This document shows, in pieces, positions 53,573-61,589 of a DNA stretch of 64,000 nucleotides; positions within the stretch are counted from its first letter, which is position 1, and every line of letters begins with the position of its first letter. This DNA is from Pseudomonas fluorescens (GTDB lineage Bacteria; Pseudomonadota; Gammaproteobacteria; Pseudomonadales; Pseudomonadaceae), in the NCBI RefSeq assembly GCF_902497745.1, contig NZ_CABVHJ010000010.1, forward strand, positions 73,004 to 137,003, written 5' to 3'. A model generated the notes under the pieces. The model saw nothing but the letters and a program-made list of their open reading frames with translations, made no database searches and was not told the origin of the DNA. Position numbers and translations under genes: made by a program.

Positions 53573-54541
53573 ATGATCGTTGACCGTCAAGGCAGGCGTT
53601 TTCGCAATTTGCGGATCAGTCTGACTTCAGCCTGCAATTACGCGTGTACTTACTGCGTGCCCAACGGCAAGCGGTTGGTGGCTGCGCAGGATGAATTGTC
53701 GGCCGACGCCATGGCGCGTGGCGTGGCGTATCTGATCGAGGCTGCCGGCATCGAACGGTTGCGTATCACCGGCGGCGAACCGCTGGTCAGTCCCAAACTT
53801 GAATCGTTCATGACCGCCGTCGGCAAGATGGGCCTGGACGACATCAGCCTGACCACCAACGGTCAACTCCTCGCGAAAAAACTGCCGCTGCTGGTGGATG
53901 CCGGTCTGCGCCGCATCAACGTGTCCCTCGATACCCTCGACGCCGCTGCGTTCCGTAGCATTGCCCGTGGCGGCGACCTGGCCACCGTGCTCGACGGCAT
54001 GGATCAGGCGAAAGCCGCGGGGATGAAGATCAAGGTCAATATGGTCCCGTTGCGCGGGCAGAACCTCGATCAAGTCATGCCGTTGCTGGATTACTGCCTG
54101 GAACGTGGATACGAATTGCGCTTCATCGAGCTAATGCGCATGGGGCATCTGGCCAAGGACAACAATGCGTTCCTGCAACAGTTCGTCAGCCTGCAGCAGT
54201 TGCTGGAGTTGATTGGCGAACGCTACGAGTACGCGCAAACCGATGCCCCCGTAGACGCCACCGCCGTGCGCTATGCGATTCCCGGCCTGGGCAACTTTGG
54301 TGTGATCGCCAACGAAAGCGTACCGTTCTGCCGGACGTGCTCACGGTTGCGCTTGTCGTCGACTGGTTGGCTGCATGGCTGCCTGTCGTCGAGCAACCGC
54401 CACTATGTCGGCGATCTACTCGACAAGCCGCGTCATCAGGCGTTGCCGGCGCTCCAGCGATTGCTGGTCAAGGCGTTGGGCGACAAGCAGGAAGTGGCCT
54501 TCTCGGGCGGCGCAACAGTCATGAAAATCATCGGCGGCTGA
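53573..54541 (+). CDS. moaA: GTP 3',8-cyclase MoaA
   Basis: The 322-residue radical SAM enzyme makes the first molybdopterin intermediate from GTP. The SAM cluster is C21-x3-C25-x2-C28, and the second cluster is C-x2-C-x13-C (CRTCS ... WLHGC). The chain ends in GG (MKIIGG), required in MoaA. It thus has all marks of a working enzyme, though shorter than some. ATG 53573 starts MIVDRQGRRF. It stands alone, away from other moa genes, but would supply cofactor for the hydroxylase at 30-34 kb. Many pseudomonads carry more than one moaA. Confidence 0.93.
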   Translation: MIVDRQGRRFRNLRISLTSACNYACTYCVPNGKRLVAAQDELSADAMARGVAYLIEAAGIERLRITGGEPLVSPKLESFMTAVGKMGLDDISLTTNGQLLAKKLPLLVDAGLRRINVSLDTLDAAAFRSIARGGDLATVLDGMDQAKAAGMKIKVNMVPLRGQNLDQVMPLLDYCLERGYELRFIELMRMGHLAKDNNAFLQQFVSLQQLLELIGERYEYAQTDAPVDATAVRYAIPGLGNFGVIANESVPFCRTCSRLRLSSTGWLHGCLSSSNRHYVGDLLDKPRHQALPALQRLLVKALGDKQEVAFSGGATVMKIIGG

Positions 54542-54548
54542 ACAACCA

Positions 54549-54613
54549 CTTTCGCGAGCAAGCCCGCTCTCACCTTGGAATGTGTTCCCTGTGGGAGCGA
54601 GCCTGCTCGCGAA
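54549..54613. repeat. Inverted REP pair (degenerate left arm)
   Basis: CTTTCGCGAGCAAGCCCGCTC on the left is a diverged mirror of GTGGGAGCGAGCCTGCTCGC on the right. It follows moaA. Confidence 0.8.
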
Positions 54614-54709
54614 TACGATTTAACAATCAATGAAGAACCAGAGCTGGCGCAAAAGCTGCATCCAACGGCCATTCGCCGGTTTTCCGTCACCGGCCTCTGG
54701 AGGAATAGG

Positions 54710-55315
54710 ATGCGTAGCCTGGTTTTGCTGCTGGCCGTTTTGGCGCTTGGCGGCTGTATGACTGTCAGCGATATGGCCGAAGGCACTCGCTATCAGATGA
54801 GCGACGCGGGCTTGCTGGATCACAGCGACAGCCGTCGCGTGAACAATTTCCGCATTCAGCCGGACTCGTTCATCTACATCGCCCAAGGCGCGTTCGCACC
54901 GCCGGGTGGTTCTTATCCGCGCCCGAACGTGGTGGCCGAAGAAGCCTTCAAAGGTTTTGTCGAATACTTCCCGATGGTTCGCCGTGCCCGTGCGCCGGAA
55001 GGTCTCGATCAGGCGATGGGCGAAGCTCGTGACGCCGGCGCGCACTATTTGTTGTACACGCGTTTCGCCAAGGCTGACGATCGAATCGGCAACTCCGATG
55101 AGTGGCTTGATGAAGAGGCGGTTGATCGCCTTGGCATCGACGGCGGCGTGATTCAGATCATGTTGATCGAGACCAGCACCCAGTATTTGATTGATACTGC
55201 ACGGATCAAGAGTCGTGGCGGTTTACTGACGTTCCACGACAGCAAGCCCGAAGACCTGATCGGCCCGCCGCTGGCACAGTACGCGCGCAGCCTGTTGGGA
55301 GTCGGCGACCAATAA
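54710..55315 (+). CDS. DUF4823 lipoprotein
   Basis: The 201-residue protein has a lipoprotein signal (LLLAVLALGGC, Cys at about residue 17), so it is anchored to a membrane, probably the outer one. The rest matches the DUF4823 pattern with FVEYFPMVRRAR and AGAHYLLYTRFA. Function is unknown. TGGAGGAA before the ATG at 54710 decides the start. It is 15 nt upstream of the DUF1285 gene, so the two form an operon. Confidence 0.87.
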   Translation: MRSLVLLLAVLALGGCMTVSDMAEGTRYQMSDAGLLDHSDSRRVNNFRIQPDSFIYIAQGAFAPPGGSYPRPNVVAEEAFKGFVEYFPMVRRARAPEGLDQAMGEARDAGAHYLLYTRFAKADDRIGNSDEWLDEEAVDRLGIDGGVIQIMLIETSTQYLIDTARIKSRGGLLTFHDSKPEDLIGPPLAQYARSLLGVGDQ

Positions 55316-55330
55316 TTCAAGGAGAACGCC

Positions 55331-55891
55331 ATGAGTGGCCCGCAAAAAGCCAATGACCTGTTGGGACAAATCCCAAAAACCAAAGGCCTTCCGCCGGTGC
55401 ATTTGTGGAACCCGGACTTCTGCGGCGACATCGACATGCGCATCGCCCGCGACGGCACCTGGTACTACCTGGGCACGCCGATCGGGCGCAAGCCGATGGT
55501 CAAATTGTTCTCCACGATCATGCGCCGCGATGGCGATGATTATTTCCTGATCACCCCGGTCGAGAAGGTCGGGATCAAGGTCGACGATGCGCCGTTTGTG
55601 GCGATTGCGGTCGAGGCGGAAGGCGAGGGGGAGGCGCAGTTGTTGCGCTTTACCACCAACGTTGATGAAACCGCCGAGGCCGGGCCGGAGCATCCGATCC
55701 GGGTCGAGATTGATCCCGCCACGCAAGAGCCTGCGCCCTACGTGCATGTGCGCACCAATCTTGAAGCGCTGATACATCGCAACGTGTTCTATCAACTGGT
55801 GGAACTGGCGGTCAGCCGTGAAATCGATGGCCAGCGCTGGCTCGGGGTGTGGAGCGGCGGCGAATTCTTCCGCATCGGCCTCGAACCTTAA
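55331..55891 (+). CDS. DUF1285 protein
   Basis: The 186-residue soluble protein has the DUF1285 pattern (LWNPDFCGDIDMRIARDGTW; LFSTIMRRDGDDYFLITPVEK). Structures in this family show a two-domain fold with no known activity. It pairs with the DUF4823 lipoprotein gene. Its stop codon is the first part of the following palindrome. Confidence 0.88.
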   Translation: MSGPQKANDLLGQIPKTKGLPPVHLWNPDFCGDIDMRIARDGTWYYLGTPIGRKPMVKLFSTIMRRDGDDYFLITPVEKVGIKVDDAPFVAIAVEAEGEGEAQLLRFTTNVDETAEAGPEHPIRVEIDPATQEPAPYVHVRTNLEALIHRNVFYQLVELAVSREIDGQRWLGVWSGGEFFRIGLEP

Positions 55892-55962
55892 AAGATCGCA
55901 GCCTTCGGCAGCTCCTACATGGCGTACACCTGTAGGAGCTGCCGAAGGCTGCGATCTTTTTT
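55890..55962. repeat. Long inverted repeat, GATCGCAGCC type, at a stop codon
   Basis: Arms AAAAGATCGCAGCCTTCGG and its mirror. The first A belongs to the TAA of the DUF1285 gene, and a T-run follows, so this copy makes a good rho-independent terminator for that operon. Confidence 0.92.
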
Positions 55963-55966
55963 GTCG

Positions 55967-55995
55967 TTGACAGCTAATCATATGATGATTAGCTT
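55967..55995 (+). promoter_or_regulatory. Promoter and palindromic operator of the FadR-type regulator
   Basis: TTGACA (55967-55972) is followed by a perfect inverted repeat AGCTAATCAT-ATG-ATGATTAGCT (55972-55994). The core ATCATATGAT (55977-55986) recurs as ATCATACGAT before the sugar-transporter operon (58886-58895). The operator covers the space between the -35 and the weak -10 (TAGCTT, 55990-55995), pointing to autorepression. Confidence 0.8.
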
Positions 55996-56027
55996 GTTCA
56001 CCCATCGCGATCCGCTTTGAGGTGTTC

Positions 56028-56744
56028 ATGTCCAGCAGCTTTCACGCATCCACGGTCGACTGGCTGGGCAGCTGGATCGCCGCTGGCCAGGTCAAACCGG
56101 GGCAGACCATCAAGGTCGAGGCCGATCTGGGCGAACAGCTCGGTGTTAGCCGCACCGTGATCCGCGAAGCAATCAAAACTCTCGTCGCCAAAGGCATGCT
56201 CGAAGTCGGGCCGAAAGTCGGCACCCGCGTGTTGCCGGTGCGGCGCTGGAACCTGTTCGATCCGCAAGTCGTCGGTTGGCTGTCGCGTAATGGCTTGCCG
56301 GAAAATTTCGTCGATGACTTGCTCGACCTGCGCCGCACCATCGAACCGATGGCCGTGCGCTGGGCCTGTGAGCGGGCAACCCTCGAACAGATCGAAGCCG
56401 TGCAACTGGCTTACAACGCTCTTGAGCGCGCGGTCGACAGCGGCATCGATTACAACCGCGCCGATCAGGTCTTCCACGAATGCATTCTCGCCGCCAGCCA
56501 CAATCAATTTATCGAACAAATGGTTCCGGCCCTCGGCGCATTGCTGGCGGTGTCGTTCGAAGTCTCCGCCGCTGACCCCGATGAACTGCGCCGTACCTTG
56601 CCGATCCACAAGGACATGGCCGACGCCATCGCCGCCCGGGATTCGGCGCGCGGCGTGTGGGCGTGCATGACCCTGATCGATAACGCCGACCTGGCAATAA
56701 AGCGCTTTTACCCGAAAGTCATGGCCGACAAAAAAGCCAGTTAA
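56028..56744 (+). CDS. FadR/GntR-family transcriptional regulator
   Basis: The 238-residue protein has an N-terminal winged helix (VEADLGEQLGVSRTVIREAIKTL) and an all-helical FCD ligand domain (HECILAASHNQFIEQM; metal-binding His pattern). FCD regulators sense sugar acids and other carboxylates. TTGAGG precedes the ATG at 56028. Neighbours (lactonase, dehydrogenase, AraFGH importer) and the shared operator point to control of aldose uptake and oxidation. Confidence 0.92.
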   Translation: MSSSFHASTVDWLGSWIAAGQVKPGQTIKVEADLGEQLGVSRTVIREAIKTLVAKGMLEVGPKVGTRVLPVRRWNLFDPQVVGWLSRNGLPENFVDDLLDLRRTIEPMAVRWACERATLEQIEAVQLAYNALERAVDSGIDYNRADQVFHECILAASHNQFIEQMVPALGALLAVSFEVSAADPDELRRTLPIHKDMADAIAARDSARGVWACMTLIDNADLAIKRFYPKVMADKKAS

Positions 56745-56756
56745 TACAAATTTCCC

Positions 56757-56846
56757 TGTGGGAGCGAGCCTGCTCGCGAAGGCTGTGTATCAGGTAACTC
56801 ATGCATCGACTGACACGACGCTTTCGCGAGCAGGCTCGCTCCCACA
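56757..56846. repeat. Inverted REP pair, GTGGGAGCGAGCC type
   Basis: Same arms as 1367-1456 and 4287-4376. It lies between the regulator and the lactonase gene, within an apparent operon, so it may make differential expression of the two parts. Confidence 0.9.
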
Positions 56847-56876
56847 TTAAATAACAACAAGATCCGAGGAGTTGAT

Positions 56877-57752
56877 ATGCCGTGGACCGCCCTGACCCAA
56901 CACCGCGCCCAACTCGGTGAAGGCCCGTTCTGGGACGCGCCAACCCAGGCGCTGTACTGGGTCGATATCGCCGGCAAACAAGCGCTGCGCTTGATCGGCC
57001 AGAACGTGCAGATCTGGCAAATGCCCGAGCACGTCTCCGCATTCATCCCCTGCGCCAGCGGCGATGCCTTGGTGACCCTGAGCAGTGGCGTCTACCGCCT
57101 CGATCTCGACTCGCCCGGTCTCGAACCGCGCCTGACGCTGTTCTGCGTCACTGACCCGCAACCGGGCAATCGCCCCAATGAAGCGCGTTGCGATGCTCAA
57201 GGCCGACTGTGGCTCGGCACCATGCAAAACAACATCGGCGAGAACGGCGAAGATCTGCCGATCACCCGTCGCTCCGGTGGCCTGTTCAGGATCGATCCGG
57301 ATAAACGCGTCACACCCTTACTGCGCAATCTGGGAATTCCCAACACCTTGCTGTGGAGTGACGACGGCACCACGCTACTGTTTGGCGACAGTCTCGACAG
57401 CACGCTGCACCGCTATTTCATTCACACCGACGGCAATCTCGATGTTGCACAAGTCTGGTACGGCCCCGACCAGCAGGGCGGGCCGGACGGTTCTGCGATG
57501 GACGCCGAAGGCTACATCTGGAATGCCCGCTGGGACGGTAGTTGCCTGCTGCGATTAACGCCTGAAGGCAAAGTCGAGCGCAAAATCGACCTGCCAGTCA
57601 GTCGCCCGACCAGTTGCGTTTTCGGTGGCGAAGACCTGAAAACCCTGTTTGTCACCAGCGCAAAAAGCCCACACAACCACCCACTGGATGGCGCCGTACT
57701 GTCGATGCGCGTGGATGTCGCAGGAAAACTCTGTACGCGCTTTGCGGATTAA
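56877..57752 (+). CDS. SMP-30/gluconolactonase-family sugar lactonase
   Basis: The 291-residue beta-propeller hydrolase opens aldonolactone rings. The N-terminal LGEGPFWD carries the metal-binding Glu, and N-R-P-N-EARCDAQGRLWLGTM and DGSAMDAEGYIWNARWDG (metal-binding Asp) follow. GAGGAG lies 6-7 nt before the ATG. Set beside a sugar dehydrogenase and the arabinose-type importer, it is probably an L-arabinonolactonase or similar (galactonolactonase is possible). Confidence 0.9.
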   Translation: MPWTALTQHRAQLGEGPFWDAPTQALYWVDIAGKQALRLIGQNVQIWQMPEHVSAFIPCASGDALVTLSSGVYRLDLDSPGLEPRLTLFCVTDPQPGNRPNEARCDAQGRLWLGTMQNNIGENGEDLPITRRSGGLFRIDPDKRVTPLLRNLGIPNTLLWSDDGTTLLFGDSLDSTLHRYFIHTDGNLDVAQVWYGPDQQGGPDGSAMDAEGYIWNARWDGSCLLRLTPEGKVERKIDLPVSRPTSCVFGGEDLKTLFVTSAKSPHNHPLDGAVLSMRVDVAGKLCTRFAD

Positions 57753-57769
57753 ATCCCAAAATATGGGAT
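57753..57769. promoter_or_regulatory. Inverted repeat ATCCCA-N5-TGGGAT
   Basis: A perfect 6-bp inverted repeat with spacer AAATA starts right after the lactonase stop and is followed by an AT-rich stretch. It could be an operator for the dehydrogenase gene or a weak hairpin. It does not match the ATCATAYGAT sites. Confidence 0.45.
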
Positions 57770-57866
57770 GCAAAATTATATATTGAGATTATTTGGCGGT
57801 CGGGTTTATAGTCGGCTCCAGCAGTAACACGCACTCACACTTAAAAAGAACAAAACAGGTGAAGTG

Positions 57867-58031
57867 ATGCAGCGAATATCTATCGCACTCCCGTGTGGAG
57901 TCCGCGTCTCGCAACGGCCCCAGGCTGTGGGCCGCGCCTGCCTGTTTCGTTCCAACCGCCTTCCAGACCAGACATCGGCAGATGCCCGGTTTTTTTGTGC
58001 TTGCGAAACAGGAGTCCTGATCCATGGCTGA
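57867..58031 (+). CDS. Possible 54-residue leader ORF upstream of SDR
   Basis: ATG at 57867 has AGGTGAAG just upstream. It reads 54 codons (MQRISIALPCGVRVSQ..., ending CETGVLIHG) to a TGA at 58029, which overlaps the ATG of the dehydrogenase gene in another frame. The region also forms hairpins: ACTCC/GGAGT, GGCCC/GGGCC, and a long-range CCTGTTTCG (57941-57949) with CGAAACAGG (58004-58012) that includes the SDR RBS. A T-run (seven T) lies near 57990. It may be a regulatory leader and not a stable protein; four Cys are notable. Confidence 0.45.
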   Translation: MQRISIALPCGVRVSQRPQAVGRACLFRSNRLPDQTSADARFFCACETGVLIHG

Positions 58032-58842
58032 ACCTCTTTCCCTGCCGCCGGTGCTTGCGCCGCCGAAGGGCGAGCGTCTGAAAAACAAGGTCGTGCTGCT
58101 GACCGGTGCTGCGCAAGGCATCGGTGAAGCCATTGTTGCGGCGTTCGCCTCACAGCAAGCGAAACTGGTCATCAGTGATATCCAGGCCGAGAAGGTCGAG
58201 CAGGTCGCCGCGCACTGGCGTGAGCAGGGTTTTGATGTGCAGGCGCTGAAGGCAGATGTCTCGTGTCAGCACGATCTGCACGCCATGGCCAAACGCGCCG
58301 TTGAGCTGCACGGGCGCATTGATGTGCTGGTCAATTGCGCCGGGGTCAACGTGTTCCGTGATCCGCTGCAAATGACCGAAGAAGACTGGCATCGCTGCTT
58401 CGCCATTGACCTCGATGGCGCCTGGTTCGGCTGCAAAGCGGTACTGCCGCAGATGATCGAGCAGGGCGTCGGCAGCATCATCAACATTGCCTCGACCCAT
58501 TCCAGTCACATCATTCCCGGCTGCTTCCCGTACCCGGTGGCCAAACACGGCTTGCTCGGCCTGACCCGCGCGCTCGGCATCGAGTACGCGGCGAAAGGCA
58601 TTCGCGTTAACGCCATCGCGCCGGGCTACATTGAAACGCAACTGAACGTCGACTACTGGAACGGTTTCGCCGACCCGCATGCCGAGCGTCAGCGCGCCTT
58701 CGATCTGCACCCGCCGAAACGCATCGGTCAGCCGCTTGAGGTGGCAATGACAGCGGTATTTCTGGCCAGCGACGAAGCGCCGTTCATCAATGCTTCATGC
58801 ATCACCATCGATGGTGGGCGCTCGGTGATGTACCACGACTGA
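58024..58842 (+). CDS. Short-chain sugar dehydrogenase
   Basis: The 272-residue SDR has TGAAQGIGEAIV, NCAGVNVF, STHSSH, Y-P-V-A-K (catalytic Tyr and Lys) and the C-terminal ITIDGGRSV. The Asp in VISDIQ suggests NAD. Beside a lactonase and an arabinose-like importer, an aldose 1-dehydrogenase activity (L-arabinose, D-galactose or L-fucose) is likely. CAGGAG before the start lies in a long-range stem. Exact sugar is inferred. Confidence 0.9.
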   Translation: MAEPLSLPPVLAPPKGERLKNKVVLLTGAAQGIGEAIVAAFASQQAKLVISDIQAEKVEQVAAHWREQGFDVQALKADVSCQHDLHAMAKRAVELHGRIDVLVNCAGVNVFRDPLQMTEEDWHRCFAIDLDGAWFGCKAVLPQMIEQGVGSIINIASTHSSHIIPGCFPYPVAKHGLLGLTRALGIEYAAKGIRVNAIAPGYIETQLNVDYWNGFADPHAERQRAFDLHPPKRIGQPLEVAMTAVFLASDEAPFINASCITIDGGRSVMYHD

Positions 58843-58872
58843 GCGCAGTGGCTTTCACACGGATAAACCCGT

Positions 58873-58900
58873 TTGCAATCCAATCATCATACGATATGAC
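58873..58900 (+). promoter_or_regulatory. Promoter with operator of the sugar ABC operon
   Basis: TTGCAA (58873-58878) and TATGAC (58895-58900) are 16 nt apart. ATCATACGAT (58886-58895) lies between them and matches the core of the FadR-type operator at 55977-55986 with one base different. A repressor bound here would block RNA polymerase. Confidence 0.65.
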
Positions 58901-58978
58901 TATTGTCAGAAGATTTTGCAGGAACACGCTTTAACGCTTTTCAAACATTGCTCAAAAAAAATAACAAGGAGTCAGCTT

Positions 58979-59983
58979 ATGAAACGTCGTTTCGGGATTC
59001 GTACCCTGTGCAGTACCGCTTTGGCGGTTACCGCGTTCAGCCTGAGCAGTGCGCTGCTCGCTGCCGACACCGTGAAAATCGGTTTCCTGGTCAAGCAGGC
59101 AGAAGAACCGTGGTTCCAGACCGAGTGGGCCTTCGCCGAGAAAGCCGCCAAGGACAAGGGCTTCGAACTGATCAAGATCGCCGTGCCGGACGGCGAGAAA
59201 ACCCTTTCGGCCATCGACAGCCTCGCCGCCAATGGTGCTAAAGGCTTCGTGATCTGCCCGCCGGATGTCTCGCTCGGCCCGGCGATCATGGCCAAAGCCA
59301 AACTCAATGACCTGAAAGTGATTGCCGTCGACGACCGTTTTGTCGACGCCAATGGCAAGTTCATGGAAGACGTGCCGTACCTCGGCATGGCCGCGTTCGA
59401 AGTCGGCCAGAAGCAGGGCAATGCCATGGTCGCCGAAGCGAAGAAGCGTAACTGGGACTGGAAAGACACCTACGCGGTCGTCAACACCTACAACGAACTC
59501 GACACCGGCAAGAAACGCACCGACGGCTCGGTGAAATCCCTTGAAGACGCCGGGATGCCCAAAGACCACATCCTCTTCGCCGCACTGAAAACCCTCGACG
59601 TGCCGGGCAGCATGGACGCCACCAACTCGGCGCTGGTGAAACTGCCAGCCGCAGCGAAAAACCTGATCATCGGCGGCATGAACGACAACACCGTACTCGG
59701 CGGCGTGCGCGCCACCGAAGCGGCCGGTTTTGCCGCGACCAACGTGATCGGCATCGGCATCAACGGCACCGACGCCATCGGCGAACTGAAAAAGCCTAAC
59801 AGCGGCTTCTTTGGCTCGATGCTGCCAAGCCCGCACATCGAAGGCTACAAGACCGCCGAGATGATGTACGAGTGGGTCACCACCGGCAAAGAGCCGCCGA
59901 AGTACACCGCGATGGACGACGTCACCCTGATCACCCGCGAGAACTTCAAGCAAGAGCTGGAAAAAATCGGCCTGTGGAACTGA
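58979..59983 (+). CDS. araF: Arabinose-type ABC importer, periplasmic binding protein
   Basis: The 334-residue protein has a Sec signal (TLCSTALAVTAFSLSSALLAAD, cleaved near residue 29) and the periplasmic binding protein type 1 fold. KIGFLVKQAEEPWFQTEW and INGTDAIGELKKPNSGFFGS are close to E. coli AraF. The length is similar (329). AAGGAG lies 7 nt before the ATG at 58979. L-arabinose is the best guess; D-galactose and D-fucose bind AraF too. Confidence 0.93.
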   Translation: MKRRFGIRTLCSTALAVTAFSLSSALLAADTVKIGFLVKQAEEPWFQTEWAFAEKAAKDKGFELIKIAVPDGEKTLSAIDSLAANGAKGFVICPPDVSLGPAIMAKAKLNDLKVIAVDDRFVDANGKFMEDVPYLGMAAFEVGQKQGNAMVAEAKKRNWDWKDTYAVVNTYNELDTGKKRTDGSVKSLEDAGMPKDHILFAALKTLDVPGSMDATNSALVKLPAAAKNLIIGGMNDNTVLGGVRATEAAGFAATNVIGIGINGTDAIGELKKPNSGFFGSMLPSPHIEGYKTAEMMYEWVTTGKEPPKYTAMDDVTLITRENFKQELEKIGLWN

Positions 59984-60035
59984 TGCCGCGACGGCCCGGG
60001 CAGCCGGGCCGGTTTTGGTGTGAAGAGGTGGCTTT

Positions 60036-61580
60036 ATGCACGCGCAAGTACAAACACAACAACACAGCTCAAGCGGCAGCCTGCGCTTCAACGGGATCGG
60101 TAAAACCTTTCCCGGGGTGAAGGCGCTGGACGCGATCAGCTTCGTCGCGCATCCGGGCCAGGTTCATGCCTTGATGGGCGAGAACGGCGCCGGCAAATCG
60201 ACCCTGCTGAAAATCCTCGGCGGTGCTTATATCCCGAGCAGCGGCGAGTTGCAGATCGGCGAGCAGACCATGGCGTTCAAGTCGACCGCTGACAGCATCG
60301 GCAGCGGCGTCGCGGTGATTCACCAGGAACTGCATCTGGTGCCGGAAATGACCGTCGCCGAAAACCTGTTTCTCGGCCACTTGCCGGCCAGTTTCGGTTT
60401 GATCAATCGCGGTGTCCTGCGTCAGCAAGCGTTGAACTGCCTCAAAGGCCTGGCCGATGAAATCGATCCGCAAACCAAGGTCGGGCGCTTGTCCCTCGGC
60501 CAGCGGCAATTGGTGGAAATCGCCAAGGCGCTGTCGCGCGGCGCCCACGTCATCGCTTTCGACGAACCGACCAGCAGCCTTTCGGCCCGTGAGATCGACC
60601 GCTTGATGGCGATCATCGGACGCCTGCGTGACGAGGGCAAAGTCGTGCTCTACGTTTCCCACCGCATGGAAGAAGTGTTCCGCATCTGTGACGCCGTGAC
60701 GGTGTTCAAGGACGGTCGCTACGTGCGCACCTTCGACGACATGAGCCAGTTGAGCCACGATCAACTGGTGACCTGCATGGTCGGCCGCGACATTCAGGAC
60801 ATCTACGATTATCGCCATCGTCCACGCGGCGCCGTCGCGCTGAAGGTCGACGGCTTACTCGGCCCGGGTCTGCGCGAGCCGATCAGTTTCGAGGCGCACA
60901 AAGGTGAAATCCTTGGCCTGTTCGGGCTGGTCGGGGCAGGGCGCACCGAGCTGTTTCGCCTGCTCAGCGGGCTGGAGCGCAACACCGCCGGACGCCTCGA
61001 ATTGCGCGGTCACGAACTGAAGCTGCGTTCACCGCGTGACGCGATTGCGGCGGGGATTCTGCTGTGTCCGGAGGATCGCAAGAAGGAAGGCATCATCCCG
61101 CTGGCCAGCGTTGCCGAGAACATCAATATCAGTGCACGCGGTGCCCATTCAGGGCTTGGTTGCCTGATTCGCGGTCTGTGGGAAAAGGGTAACGCCGAGA
61201 AACAGATCAAAGCGCTGAAAGTGAAAACCCCGCACGCCGGCCAGCAGATCAAATTCCTTTCCGGCGGTAATCAGCAAAAGGCCATTCTCGGTCGTTGGTT
61301 GTCGATGCCGATGAAGGTCTTGCTGCTCGACGAACCCACTCGCGGCATCGACATCGGCGCCAAGGCCGAGATTTACCAGATCATCCATAACCTCGCCGCC
61401 GACGGCATTTCGGTGATCGTGGTGTCCAGCGATCTGATGGAGGTGATGGGTATTTCCGATCGCATTCTGGTGCTTTGCGAAGGCGCCCTGCGCGGCGAAA
61501 TCAGCCGCGACCAGGCCAATGAATCCAACCTGCTGCAACTGGCTTTGCCGCGCCACCGCGCTGACGGCGTGGCGAACTGA
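60036..61580 (+). CDS. araG: Arabinose-type ABC importer, ATP-binding protein
   Basis: The 514-residue protein has two ABC domains. The first has Walker A GENGAGKST and DEPTSSLS; the second has the divergent GLVGAGRTEL and FLSGGNQQKAILGRWL with DEPTRGID. The tandem arrangement is that of sugar importers AraG, RbsA and MglA. It follows araF by 52 nt. Confidence 0.95.
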   Translation: MHAQVQTQQHSSSGSLRFNGIGKTFPGVKALDAISFVAHPGQVHALMGENGAGKSTLLKILGGAYIPSSGELQIGEQTMAFKSTADSIGSGVAVIHQELHLVPEMTVAENLFLGHLPASFGLINRGVLRQQALNCLKGLADEIDPQTKVGRLSLGQRQLVEIAKALSRGAHVIAFDEPTSSLSAREIDRLMAIIGRLRDEGKVVLYVSHRMEEVFRICDAVTVFKDGRYVRTFDDMSQLSHDQLVTCMVGRDIQDIYDYRHRPRGAVALKVDGLLGPGLREPISFEAHKGEILGLFGLVGAGRTELFRLLSGLERNTAGRLELRGHELKLRSPRDAIAAGILLCPEDRKKEGIIPLASVAENINISARGAHSGLGCLIRGLWEKGNAEKQIKALKVKTPHAGQQIKFLSGGNQQKAILGRWLSMPMKVLLLDEPTRGIDIGAKAEIYQIIHNLAADGISVIVVSSDLMEVMGISDRILVLCEGALRGEISRDQANESNLLQLALPRHRADGVAN

Positions 61581-61589
61581 GAGGTGACT

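Noticed and set aside
58952..60091. A 379-codon open frame on the minus strand opposite araF.
   Set aside because: It is a shadow of araF; it is rich in His and Gly without motif.
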